Origin: Porites lobata
Taxonomy: Eukaryota > Cnidaria > Anthozoa > Scleractinia > Poritidae
NCBI GenBank assembly: GCA_942486035.1
Contig: CALNXK010000132.1
Location: forward strand, 877,501-941,500
DNA: 64,000 nt
Direction: 5' to 3'
Numbering within the stretch: position 1 is the first letter of the stretch; every line of letters starts with the position of its first letter. Under the pieces are notes generated by a model. It was given only the letters and a program-made list of their open reading frames with translations, did not search any database and had not been told where the DNA came from. This document shows, in pieces, positions 23,347 to 35,337 of the stretch. A program made the translations under genes and the position numbers.

Positions 23347-26300
23347 TTACACGCCATCGCTGTCCGAATCACTGTAAAAGTCCTGTAGCGTGACCCTGTT
23401 AAACTTGTACTTCTGCCTGTCACAGCAATTCATGTATGACCACCAGCCCCGTGTCCTCCCCACTGACAAATTCTTCCTGCTTCCATGGAAACCGTTCGTT
23501 TGAAGATGTTTGTCACGGCGGTAAGCACGCACGCGCAGTGTGATGCTAATAAGGAGAAGGAACACAATGGGGACAGCAAGCACCGACAGAATAACCAGCG
23601 CGGGAATTACGCCGGCTGTTACGTCATCGCGGCTGTCATCACTGTCTAGAGTATCACTTTCTGGTGCGCCTGTAGAATTGTTCTTATCTGATGAGGTTTT
23701 AGTAACAGGTTCGGCTAAATTGTTTCCCATATCACCTTTTACTGGACCAGTGGATTTGTTGTGGTGCATTGACTCCATTTGACTGAGGTTGGCATTCCCA
23801 CTTTTAACATCTCCATGTCTTTGTGAGCCGTTATTTTCGGTTCCTGTCGCAGTGGTTGAGTCATAATCTGTTGGGACCAAACTTGCCTTCTCTTCCACCA
23901 AATCTAAAACACGAGGACCGTGATGTGATCGCTCTGTATGAACCTTTTCACTGGTCGGTTTAGGACTGGGGTGACTGATTTTTTGAGCAGTGTTGTTTGT
24001 TACAACCGAAACAGTAGATATTGACGGAACATCCACAGGTTGCTGCTTCGAGGAAAGTTTCCACACTCTGTTTGGATTAAGTTCTACAACGTATACCTCC
24101 GTTCCATCAACGGATGACGCCACGTCGTGAGGCTGGGAAAGAGCCTGCAGCAATAAACAAATAAATAAATAAATTACACACTTACATATTAGCCTGATTT
24201 AGCAACAGAACGCGAACGTCATTTGACGACGGGAAAGCGCGCGAAAACGACTAAACTCGACTTCCGGTGCCCAATTTGTCGCTCTGCCATTGGTCAAGCC
24301 ACTTGTTTGATTTGCGCGCTACACAGTCAAATCTCGATCCACTAACGGCCACCTGTCTACAACAGTCACATTTCTGTTCAAACCTCTTTACAACGGCCAC
24401 TTTCCTCTGTCCACAAGGAGGCCGTTGTGGTCTGGAGGTTCAACTGTAGATAAATTAGCATTTCAGCCACTGTTAGTATAAAGTAATCCACACTACTATT
24501 TGAGTTAACTAGTTTGACGCAAAACAAACTAGAAATCACTGACTATCACTCCTGTACCTGTCCTTTTTCTGTGGGCCATGTTTGCAGCAGGGTTCCATCA
24601 GAAACACGAACTGTGAACCCCTGTACGGGTCGATCCTTATTAGGTCCATTGACCACGTGCAGAACTCCTCCTTCTGAAAGACAAAATACCCGAAAAATTA
24701 TTTTCGTTTTGCCTTTTGTACAAGAGGTTTAAAAACCTCTATAAAGCGGTTCATCCTGCTTATTATTAAAGATATTTCCGCCCTTTGAAGTCCTCCTCTC
24801 TTGGAAAAAAATTTTGATGTTGTCGTTTAGAATCATAGCGTTATCTTAATAACGTCTTAATAACGCATAAGCCATACAGAATATTCTGTCATGATTGAAG
24901 AAACTTACGTTCGTTGTCATTGTAATCCACAGCATAAACAAGCCCTCCAAACTCTGGAAGCTTTATTTGTCCTATAAAACTAGTGGTGATAGAGTTGAAC
25001 ACCTGAACGCGTCCATTCTCTCTATCGGCAACATACAGTGAATGTCGTTTATTGTCTAGAGCGAGACCATGTGGAATGAAGAACGAGCCAGGAGCAGGGT
25101 CACCTGGGGTAGCAGAAATAAAGGACATAAGTGTTACCAAGAGCGACATCAAATTAAATTAAAAATGTAATCGCAAGGAACGACAATCTACCAAAAAAGA
25201 CTAACGAGGTTTAATTTGAATGATCACAAGGAAGAATTTTAGTCCAAAAACTTTTCGACGTTATAGTCCAACCACGTTTCTTGTCATTGGCTTCACTTGT
25301 ATGCAAGTTGATAGCAATACAGTATAAATCTACATCTACATTTATCAAGTAGTTTTAATTCACAACGGTTTCCCATACACATGAATAGGTGAATTGGTTT
25401 CTTGATACAGGTACTAGGGAAGCTAAGAACGTGAGAAATGACCTTAAATATGATCACTGCAGTACCGTTGACAAGAACAGTTGATACACTGACACAAGAA
25501 ATTCAGAAACTAAAGTAAACGTTACCTGGACTACTGTAAGACTTTTGTCCCCATTGACTCAGAAGCTTTCCGGAAGCGGAAAACTTCATAATACGAGAAT
25601 TGCAGTAACTACAGAAAACAACGAAGAATTGAACAGTTTAAACGATCGACTAGGGTTCTTTCTTTTCTTTAGTTTTTCAAATTAAAAAAAAAATCACAGT
25701 TGCGAAAGGATTATTACATTATTACATGAGGGTAGTGTATTTTGTGTATTTGAAGTAGTTCAGTCTTTATTGATATACATATTATATTATTAATAAAAAA
25801 GAAATAAAATAATAATAATAACAAAAAACAGTTGCGAATGTAAACCTGTCGTAAATAATTTATAAACAAGTGTTATTAAACTACAGCAAATTTCGCAGAA
25901 ACACTACCCAGATCTGGATAGTGACACTTCATCAGTACGAAATTCCTGCGCTCGTTCCTCGGACATCATTTCGCGGGAAAACCAGTGGTAGCGTAGCAAA
26001 ATGTCTGCTGTTTTCTTGTTTTCTGAGCCTAAAGGTTTATCTTGAAACTACCAAATGTCACTCTGTCTTACTCTAGATCATAACGTTACTTAGCTCAGTT
26101 GTTTTGTTAAAGGTTAATTCGATCGTACTTTTAAAAGTGTATCCAACGGGCCAAACTGTCCACTGACTAGTGTCATGTATCTTCCATTATAAATTGCAGG
26201 GGGGGGTACCTTTGAATTAAAGCATTGTTGCAGCTTAGCTTGCGAGAAAGCTCTCCAATTGGGGAAATAGCAAGAAGACACTCAAGAGCCGCGCGCGCTT

Positions 26301-29300
26301 TCCCTTGAGGCTCGCCTCGCTTGCCGTAATTAGAGAGCTTGCTCCCGGGCTTGCTCGCAGACTAGTTGCAACAGTTGCAACTCTGCTTTCAGATAAAGAC
26401 AAATAATTTGCCATTTTTACTTACCCATCCGCAACATAGAATTCTCCGTTTTTATCCACAGCCACAGATGTCGGTTTACAGAATCGAGAATTACCAGATC
26501 CTGGAACAAGTTTGTCTCCTAATGCAAGAAGACGCTGGGTTCGATCATTCAACGGCGAAAACTTAAAAACCTATAACGAAAAAAATAAACAACATTTCAG
26601 TTTAAATTTACACAAATACATTTCTCACCACTTTGTTAAATATTTAATTACCGTTTGTGGTGCAAAAGAGCGAGGAAAATACTTTGACGACTGCCTCTCG
26701 TTAAAGAATTTATATCATTTTGTACAGTTTAGGGTATAAACGATGCTCTTTTCATAAGTACGTCCTAGTTCATTAAGCCACAAAAAGGGCTTAGAACGCG
26801 ATTTGTATTTTTATTAAACGCCATTTACTGTTGCTGTTTTACTAACCGAGAGCCAGGTGAATCCATAAAGAAGGGAAAGATCAATATGTTAGCCAATCGC
26901 ACGTCACGACAAAATTAATCTTCAAACACTTAACATATAAACTAACCTGATGACTAGCAACATCAGTGAGCCACAAGTTGTCTTCATGATCAACTGTCAG
27001 TCCATGGGGCAAATAAAACCTACAATACAATAGAAGCATATTACTAATTACATAATACCAAGAAGACACTCAACACAGGATCCGAACTCTTCAAGAAAAA
27101 TTACTTACATGTTCTTGCCCCAAAATCCTCGCACTTTTCCGGTCACAGAGTCTATGATCCATACAGTGTGTTCCGATATGGTGCCAACAGTGTCGGCATT
27201 ACGGAAAACATTCGATGAATCAAACGTCCTGTGAAAGAAAATGTTACAACAGTGAGGGCATTCCCAACTGAAAAACATTTCCAATTACTTTTATGGGATA
27301 GCACATTTTCGGGATTTGGGGGATCAGAAAATTCAGGTAGGTAGAGATTTGAAAATGGGAAGATTTCTACTTCATTAAGTTTAACCAACGTGTCAATTCA
27401 TTTAACGAAGACCTATTTAAAAGGTTTTAATTATAAAGCAGATGTATAAACAGAACGTTACTAGGTTGGGATAACGAAAATTCCATTATCCTTAAAGTGA
27501 CTAAGATGTGGTCTATATTTGGCCACAGAATAGACTATTATAGGGTAGGGGTTCCGAGAGGCCTGCAGCACATGCCCAGCAAAATCTTACCCAAGTAAAC
27601 CCCCCTTGGCTTTTTACTACCACGACCTAGTTAACAATGTAATATTTTGATGCTATACCTGTCATCCCAAATCCTGCTACCACGATGAAACACTATAACT
27701 TGGCCCTTTGAGTCCATTGAAACACCAGTAACTTGTCCCAATTTGGACTTTTCCAATGCTGATAAACTTGGCCAGTTAGAAACAACATGCAGCTCTGAGG
27801 TGTGACTCTGGGGAGTGGTAGTGGGTTTTTCTACAGGTATTACAGGATTAGACACTGCACCCACACTACCCCCATCAGGAACTGTTTGGCTCTTTGTTGG
27901 TGGTGAACTTGTTTGTTTGTATGACATTGCAGTAGGAGAAACCTTCATGTAAGTGACTTTTTGAGTAACTGCTTCAGTTGGAAGAGAAATATTATCAGAA
28001 CCGGATGAAGATTTTGGTGATGAAGAGTTGTCTCCACCAGGCTCTAACTTAACACTTGGAGATACTGCAGGTGTTCTCTCCGTGTGTTTAGATGGAATCC
28101 CAGAGGTAGGACTCACAACAAGGTTGGATGTTGCTTTAAGTTCAGGTGATTCTGGTTCAAGAGGTGTATCAGAACCCGCTGGAAAATGTTTGAAGATTTT
28201 ATCATGGTCCTGCTCTCCACAGTCTCCACCTGAGTACTGCAGAAGCTCTGTATTACTGTAATACATGATGTAAAAATTGCACATCTCATCATTGCCACTT
28301 GCCCTGAAATTTGAAGTGTACCAAAACATTTTACAATGTCAGATGACACAATTTCGCACTTAGTGTTATTGAATCTTTCCAACAAGACCCTTCCACAGTT
28401 TCTTCAACTTCTGACTCGGACCAGTAAGAGACAGTTAGCAAAATGTACCTTAAAAATCAGTAAAGTTGCCAAGTTTGAAAGTGATTTGTACAAAACAAAC
28501 GAAGATATAGAGTAGCTCTGCAAAGTCGTGGAATTTTACAGACGTTTGTATGGTTGAGGTCAAGTTTCTGCCCCCCATACAATAAAAACATCAGCAAAAT
28601 TTTCCCGTCCCTTCTGCTTTGATCTTCCATTTCTTTTGCTCTTACACTGACTTTCACACAATAACTCCATTGAAAGACACTTGCTACGTAGGCTGACTTA
28701 CCCCATATGGACTACCTTACGTAGATGATGTCCTCTTGAATCATATGTGCAACGAGCAGCCTGCAATAATAAATTTAGGGATTAAATAGCCAAAAACATT
28801 TACATGTACACTACAAATTGAATACCAAGCTCAAGCTTGCTTATTTTCTTCGTGCTTCAATATTCTGACCAGAACCAACTAGAATTCAGTGTAGGGATAA
28901 AATTTCCATGTATGTAAAGGAAGAACATCACAATATATTAATGATGAAACCCAGTCTTACCAGAATGTCACCTTTCCTTATCTCAAAAGTGGCCTTCATG
29001 GGATAAAATGCCTGCAAAAATTAAAAAAGGAGTTCCTATTAGTTACATGTATAAAGAGTGGTTCTTTTAAAACAACATGTTACATTTCAGTGCAATTGCA
29101 CAATATTAAGTCAAACCTCTCCTTATACAGACAACTTTCTTAAGTTGGTTTCAAAAGAGCAAAAAAAAAACTTGTCTCTACCTCAGTTGTTAGAACATCT
29201 CTATACTGTAGACATCTGGACATCTTTTCTCCAGTGTCCATATTAAGGAGGTTTGACTTTAAGAGTCCTCTTCAAAAAGGTTTTACTCCTTGATAATCCC

Positions 29301-32300
29301 AAATTGGAAGACAAGAAGATTTGCTCCTTATTTAGGAAATAATCTGAGAAAGTTGCTACAGTAAATTATGTTACAGGTCAAATTTGACTTCAGGTTAATT
29401 TTCAATTCCTTTAAATTGTCTCCTAGCAAATTATATATAAGAGACAAAGGGAACTGAGAATCAATTTAGATTACAATTTTACTTGAAATCAAATTTGTCA
29501 TGCACAGTCAAACATATATATAAACAGAAACAAAGTTTTTAATAGTAATTAAATATTACCTGGGGGGCTTGGGGGTCTCCCTTGCCTAGCAAAGTCCATA
29601 CACCATCACGGATTCTATATCCAGTGATCACTGTTGCTGAAATGGTTACAGGAAATATCATGTATAGATGCTGCAAGTAACTATGCAATCTTCGTGTTCT
29701 TTGCAAAATTTTCATGAAATCAATGATCTGCTACTAGTATTTTCAAGCTTCCTTCCACATTTTATCAAACATTATAATAATTATCATAGTATGGCTGATA
29801 CTTGGAAATTGTGCAACACTGATTGTTCTGATTGTTTTCTGTTATAACTAAAAAATATTTTAAACTTTACAAAGAGACACATTTATGGATTAAAATATTC
29901 TAATAACAAATCTTTACTTTTACAACATACCAAGTGAGTGAGCATGAGTGCGGAATGCAAAGGCAAACATTGGCACAGACTTTTTATATTCACATGCCAC
30001 GTCAACATGCACACCTAAAATTAAAATAAAACCAGTAAATCAAAGTCATGAACTGGTGACATTTCAGTTAACACCTGCTATTGCAGAGACCCTCAGGGCT
30101 GCGAGTTAGAGTCCTTATGGGAAAGAGTTCGATAACGACAGACTGTGATATGAAATCTTTTTGAAAAACACTTGCTTTATATGTTAAAGTCTTCATATTT
30201 ACTGTGAAACCCAGAACACCCCGAACATGTCGAGTAACTGTAGCCTGCCTGAAAATGGTTTCTGCCTGCATTTAATAGAGAGTCCAAGGAAATAATGACA
30301 AGTAAACAACAGGGAGGCTTCAGTACAAACCAGATGTTTCGGGTGGAATGGAGGCACTGTACGCCCAGAGTAGATAAATTCCCCCTCCATATGGAAGACT
30401 GAAAGAGAAATTCAAAAAAAAGAAAATTGACAAAAGGCTTCTATCTCTTTTTACCCTGCCTAGCAGAGGCTACCTTTTGTGATATGCACTGGGCCTGGAA
30501 AGTAGCTTTTCCAAACAACCATCCTTTTTGTCTGAGAATTTAGTTGGACATATTAAACTGGTTTCTAACCGGCTCTACACTAGTTTGCCAATTGCATCAC
30601 CTTGATCTTCTGTTATGTGTCACCCTGTAGCCACACTAGACAAAAACACACCATTTACAAGCCATTATGCTTTCAAATTGCTCTACCAAAGTTGAGCATC
30701 CATGATAGAGAATAGGATAGCTGTTGGCAGAGGCTACATGAATATTGTACAACTTATTGCATGCCGGTTATAAACATGAAAAGGTATGTGGACCTTTAAA
30801 CATAATTTGTTAATAAAATAATTGAACAAAGACTGATATTTACACCACACGTACCTTTGATGTCTAGTGTGAAGAATGAATCCTGAGTGATCTGTAGCCC
30901 CACCTAGACAGCAATGAAATAATACAATACACACTTCTAGTTAATTTAAGAGAGCAGACAACCAAAGTGTAAACTGACCAACTATAATTTCCTAGCAGTT
31001 ACTTTTGATAAATTTTCAGACACTAATCCTTTTACTGTTAGGATGAGTTACATGTAGGTAGAGTGAGACAATTCAAGCTGTGGAATTCAAGTTTTTTAGC
31101 CCTGGTACAGTATTACAAGTACAATTCAAATGAAACCTCTTTGATAGAACATTTCATCGCGCTATACATTATTAAGAATTTTACAAAAAGTATAATTGTT
31201 ATAATGATCGAAAATGCAGCAGTTTAATTTATTGAATGATGTTCTTACTTTGAAATTTATCCACAGATGCATAATGTACTTGTAGCACAAGATAGTCAAT
31301 ACCAGAGTCTCCACCAATTGCAAATCCAACATCTAAGGATGATAATAACACAATTTGACAAATTAGTCCTAAGTTTCTCTTTACGTTTAAAAATGCTTAT
31401 AAAAAATAAATATATCCTGAGATTAAAAGACATTTTATTAACCTTTGGGCAAATATTTTGGAGGCGCATTCTTGGCCCATGCGTAAAGAATTTTTTGTCC
31501 ACTCCTGCATTCACTGTATGGTCCATCTTTGCAATTCCTGATGGAAGGAACAAACATTATTCTATTGCATTTTTTCAAGATGTGGAGACATGACACATAG
31601 ACCTCTAGTCTAAAGACCACAGTCACTACCAAACACCTTACGGATGTACAGACTTTCAATCAAGAAGCACGGTCATGAAATGAACGTGGATACCCCTGAC
31701 CACATGCATTGTACATGTACAATGGACAAAAGACAATTTCTATAATTCTTTTTCATGATTTTTATTTACCCATGTGCAAATTTTAACTTCACCAATTTGC
31801 ATATCCATACCAAGAAATTCTCAAACCGAGTCTCTGTATGAAGGTGTCAGTAGGGTACCGGTATGCCCCTTTAGAGTCATAAGTAACATCCTGGGTCTAG
31901 TGGGAGCATTATACAATGTACCCATTCCTACCCAAGTATACCTGGGTGGAGGGGACAGTGCAACCAAACTAAGTACTTTCTTGTTAGGGGAAAAATCATG
32001 AGACTCAAAACCAGACCTTACAATCTGAAGTCCACTCTGCCTTCCAGTAGAACACAACTGTGATTTTATGATATACTGTATAAGTCTATAACACATACAT
32101 GTACACTGCAGGTATGGCACATCTACAGCACATGTACAGGTACAGTATATGTGTAAATGAGTTCCTTACCAGCTGGAGATGTCAGCGCCTGGAGTGCGAC
32201 ATCCAAACAACAGCATGTGATGTGCTGTCTCTTGTGAAGCACTTGGCTCAAAATTAACTACAAAACACACAGAGCACACATCAGTAATTATTTCACCTTC

Positions 32301-34087
32301 TCAGAGAAACCAGGGTCCTCCCTGCCCTTTCTGCAATAAGGTCCTCTAACATCGACTTTGCTCTTTAATGTTTCAAAAAAGCCAATGGTCCAAATCACTT
32401 TTATTTTGTCTGTAAAATACTTTTGACATTGAGATTCATTGCCAAAAGCATTTCTTGAACGTAAACCTAAACCTCCACAAAGGCAACCGACCAAATCTCT
32501 CTATGTTTCATTAGGAATAAATCTAAGACTAAACAGTCACAAAAACTCATGGTACTCTTTTTCACTAGTGAAGTGACCACCAAGTAGCACAAACTATTTG
32601 TGAGTCAATTCAGGGATGGTATTGATAGGTTGATTATTTAGTTACTTAACAAAGTGAAGAACATTCCAAGTTCTGATTGCTTCCTATATAATGAGTCTTT
32701 GTTGGTTACTTTCATTACCGCACCTGCCAAAAACATACACCTACCTATGTATTGTTTCTGAGGTGAAAGCCTTACGGCTGTACAAAGATAGGTGTCCCTC
32801 TATGGAATAAAACATTACAGTAAGTTATGAATTTCCGGTCGAGACTTTAAATTAAATAAAGAAAGGAAGTGTTGTTTACAAGCCATTTAAAAAGTTCCTT
32901 ATCTAACACTCAGTTTTAAAAACTGAATCATTGGATAATGCAATTATTATTCTAGAGCTCTGATTGGCTTAGCCATCATGGTATATGAGCCATTATACAG
33001 GTACCATGCTCTCCAATATGGCAAAAATATTGTATGCCTCTGCTCAAAATTAAAAACAAGCTGAAAATTGGTTGTTTTTACAAAGAATTCTCGATATTTT
33101 GTGGGCATTTTTAATAAATTATTCCACTCGTGCTTGTTAGGTATGAGATGATTATAGCCAACTCTGCACTACGCACCTTGTTGGCTATCTACCATCTAAT
33201 ATCCAACGCACACTCGTGGAATAATTGTTAATTAGTTCTTTTTCTAACAATCAATCATATACCATGAATTTGCATTGAAAAAAATAGTTCCATGGATGGA
33301 TGAATAAAAGTAACTAGAACCATTCTCCTTCACAATTCTTGGGTTACAGACACTATGTGCACTGCTTTGGAAATTTTTCTTCCAACTGCTTCATTATACC
33401 AAGCAAAAGAGTTGTGTATAACAACTAAAAATAAAACTTCCATCAAAAATTGCCTTTATTCAGTATTATACAGACCAAGGTTTTGTTAGTTTTGCAACCA
33501 GATATAAGTACAGAATGAAAATAAAATAAGACTTAATTCAATAGTTAATTTACCTCCTTTTTGTAAACAAGTCTTAACTTCTTATACTAGATTAACCGCA
33601 CAGCAATAGAGAATGCCAAATAAACAGCTACGAATCAAATTGAATCACCGATCAGCCTAAAATGGTTGCTTATCTCGGCAATGCGACTCATATTTTTCCT
33701 CAAATCAAACTCTTAGATCAGCTAGTTGTGAACACATCAATATTAAAAAGACCGAATGTCACGTTTATAAGTATCATAGCTTAATAAATGTAAGTCTTTT
33801 AACACTAAACTGTGAAAAAAAATTAACACATCGTCACAGAAACAGATAAAAAATTCCCTAGTCAATTTTATGTCGTCAAGTGAAGTGAAAATGCGATGAG
33901 TACTCGCCTTTAGTGGACGGGTTCCAGGCATTTTGATGGTGATGATTCTTTCAGATAGACTGTCACTATTTTCCTCGTAAACATTCCATGGATCCGCAGC
34001 CTTGCAGAAAAAAACATCGCTGCACATCAGATAACATAGGAGGACAGTGAACAAACTATCGCGACAACAAAACCAACGTAAACCCAT
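23347..34087 (-). CDS. PAM: Bifunctional peptidylglycine alpha-amidating monooxygenase
   Basis: PAM turns C-terminal Gly-extended peptides into amidated ones in the secretory pathway. There are 19 exons: 34087-33908, 32799-32745, 32257-32170, 31537-31443, 31332-31249, 30903-30855, 30398-30331, 30014-29931, 29636-29560, 29011-28961, 28760-28702, 28303-27659, 27228-27109, 27019-26947, 26570-26425, 25608-25526, 25103-24909, 24673-24558 and 24144-23347. All phases join to give 1021 residues. A signal peptide (about 1-30) is followed by the copper-dependent PHM domain with ligands H91, H92, H159, H230, H232 and M304, all present. Exon 12 adds a long Ser/Thr/Pro linker. The PAL lyase then shows R504, zinc ligands H557, H664 and H762, and Y626 in DGYCNSR. 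A Thr/Ser stalk, one TM segment (about 933-958) and a 63-residue cytosolic tail ending in an acidic SDSDSD cluster follow, so this is the membrane form. Intron 1 has a GC donor. The gene is divergent from the NUPR1-like gene. Confidence 0.95.
24320..24449. repeat. Foldback repeat in PAM intron 18
   Basis: The left half has ACAGTCAAATCTCGATCCAC and AACGGCCAC. The right half has GAGGCCGTTGTGGTCTGGAG, then GTTCAACTGTAG, which is the inverted form. Internal CTCTTTACAACGGCCAC repeats match the family at 10206-10860. Confidence 0.55.
25889..26033. mobile_element. Partial copy of MITE family A in PAM intron 15
   Basis: The segment CAGTACGAAATTCCTGCGCT, then CATTTCGCGGGAAAACC, GTGGTAGCG and GTTTTCTGAGCCT, matches the right half of the element at 16657-16941 in the same orientation, with substitutions. 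The left half is missing or decayed. Confidence 0.65.
29108..29260. repeat. Inverted-repeat element in PAM intron 9
   Basis: AAGTCAAACCTCTCCTTATA at the left is mirrored by AAGGAGGTTTGACTT at the right. The interior is imperfectly complementary. It is organised like the elements at 10206 and 24320 and may be a diverged member. Confidence 0.5.
32932..33233. repeat. Dispersed repeat in PAM intron 1
   Basis: The block starts at GGATAATGCAATTATTATTC and ends with CGTGGAATAATTGTTA, which is partly complementary. Internal GCACTACGCACCTTGTTGGC and TGTTAGGTATGAGATGATTA lie in a repeat-like arrangement. No coding frame. The family assignment is from general resemblance to coral repeats. Confidence 0.35.
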
Positions 34088-34427
34088 GGAAAGTCCAGCT
34101 TGTAGCGAGATACGCTTGTCAAAAAGAAGCCAAAAGGAAAACTGGTTTATCTTAAACAGCTGACCGACGGTTTCCGAGAAATTGCGATCAAAAGTCAGGC
34201 TGACATTTCCTGAAATTAACCCCAAAAAGTTTACGCTTTGGTCAGTTTCAGGGGAAGCTCACTTTGAGGTTAACATATGCTAATGTATGCAAACTGACTT
34301 CCCAGCATTCCCACTGGTATACACATCGAAAGAAAAAGGTTTGAATCATCAAATTGTGATCAATTGTGGAGAAAAGTATTCCCAAAAGTACTTATCAAGA
34401 TCTCTGGTGTATTCATTAATTGAGAGA
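34088..34427. promoter_or_regulatory. Shared region between the divergent PAM and NUPR1-like starts
   Basis: Only 340 bases separate the two start codons, so both promoters and both 5' UTRs lie here (unless either gene has an upstream non-coding exon). I see no clear TATA box at a usual spacing. Shared regulation is inferred from geometry only. Confidence 0.5.
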
Positions 34428-34637
34428 ATGGAAAATACAGATGAATACGAGGAATACAACTATGACGAAAGTCTGCACTCAGCTGGACATTCTCGAAAAG
34501 GAAAATCGAAGAAGGAGGCAGGGCAAAACAAAAGCACGGGAGAACATGGCCAAGGACACGCAGGTAGAAAGGTTGTAGAGAACATTCAACATGGTGAAGA
34601 AAAAAGAAAAGAAGAAAATAAGAAATCAGAAAAATAA
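34428..34637 (+). CDS. NUPR1: NUPR1-like small nuclear protein
   Basis: This is a 69-residue, single-exon protein. After a short start it has the acidic-aromatic DEYEEYNYDESLHSAGHS box, then the basic RKGKSKKEAGQNKSTGEHGQ segment, GRKVVENIQ, and a Lys/Glu-rich tail. Order and spacing match NUPR1 (p8/Com1) and its insect homologues: EYE-Y-D box, GH, KxRxKREA-type box, GGHxRKIV-type motif, basic tail. In vertebrates NUPR1 is an intrinsically disordered, stress-induced chromatin-associated cofactor. The frame is open 47 codons further upstream to an ATG at 34287, but similarity starts only at DEYEEY, so the start is set at 34428. The gene is divergent from PAM with 340 bases between starts. An AATAAA at 35204 lies inside a long inverted-repeat element, so that element may supply the transcript end. 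Confidence 0.82.
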   Translation: MENTDEYEEYNYDESLHSAGHSRKGKSKKEAGQNKSTGEHGQGHAGRKVVENIQHGEEKRKEENKKSEK

Positions 34638-34918
34638 CGAAACCTTTGCCTTGGAAAAAAGAGTTTCATCGAAAAATGAAAATATTTGATGGCGTACGCG
34701 TTCGGTGTAGAAACTCTCACTCCCCCCTGGTTAGTTTGCTGGAAGTGGATTGGAAGAACGTATAGGAGAAAAAATTAATTTTTGCGCGAGGACAGTGTGG
34801 AAGAAAACTTATTTGAAGAAGAGATAACGATGAAACCACGATAAAAGATCTGTACTGGACATTGCGAGTAAAAAATGGAGAAGGAGGTTGGGGGGAGTCA
34901 AGAGAATAGACCTTCGAC

Positions 34919-35337
34919 CTTAATCACGATGCCCGCCAACTTTGCACGCGCTCTAGGATCGATGGGATAAAAGCTATGTCACGTGGTATTTCAGGGGGCA
35001 ATCAAGTGATAAAATTTGCCAATACAAGTAATCGCAGTCTAGTTTCTTTATTCTATCGTAAGAAGAAGACAATTTAAAAGTAATGGAAAATGTACATATT
35101 GAGTTTTGGCAAGATTTACATCGTTACTGTTTGCCATGAGGACATCTACAGTCCCTCCACCCATATTTTGACATTATCGTATTTAAGATGAAAAGGTCTT
35201 TTTAATAAACAAACTCAACCTTGATTTCTTCCAATGCCAAATTTTTTCACTTGTTTGCCCCCTGAGAAACTACGTGACATTGCTTTTATCCCATCAGTCC
35301 TTGAACACGTACAAAGATGTTGGGTATCGTGAATAAG
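34919..35337. mobile_element. Long-TIR foldback element downstream of the NUPR1-like gene
   Basis: The left arm (TTAATCACGATGCCCGCCAA, then GATGGGATAAAAGCTATGTC, then TTTCAGGGGGCAATCAAGTG) is matched by an inverted right arm ending near 35337 (CACTTGTTTGCCCCCTGAGA, then GACATTGCTTTTATCCCATC, then GGGTATCGTGAATAA). The arms are about 100 bp and the interior about 200 bp, without a coding frame. It contains the AATAAA at 35204-35209. Confidence 0.65.
35204..35209 (+). terminator. Candidate polyadenylation signal for the NUPR1-like gene
   Basis: AATAAA lies 567 bases past the stop codon at 34635-34637. It is the best-placed canonical signal I noticed, and lies inside the foldback element. Confidence 0.3.

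Noticed and set aside
6379..34087. A neuropeptide-receptor module linking the GPCR array to PAM
   Set aside because: Proximity alone; about 4 kb of repeats separate them, the receptors look MECA-like and not peptide-type, and no neuropeptide precursor with GR/GK(R) repeats was seen.
34287..34427. 47-codon upstream extension of the NUPR1-like frame
   Set aside because: Similarity to NUPR1 begins at DEYEEY; the extension has no family resemblance and probably is 5' UTR or promoter DNA.
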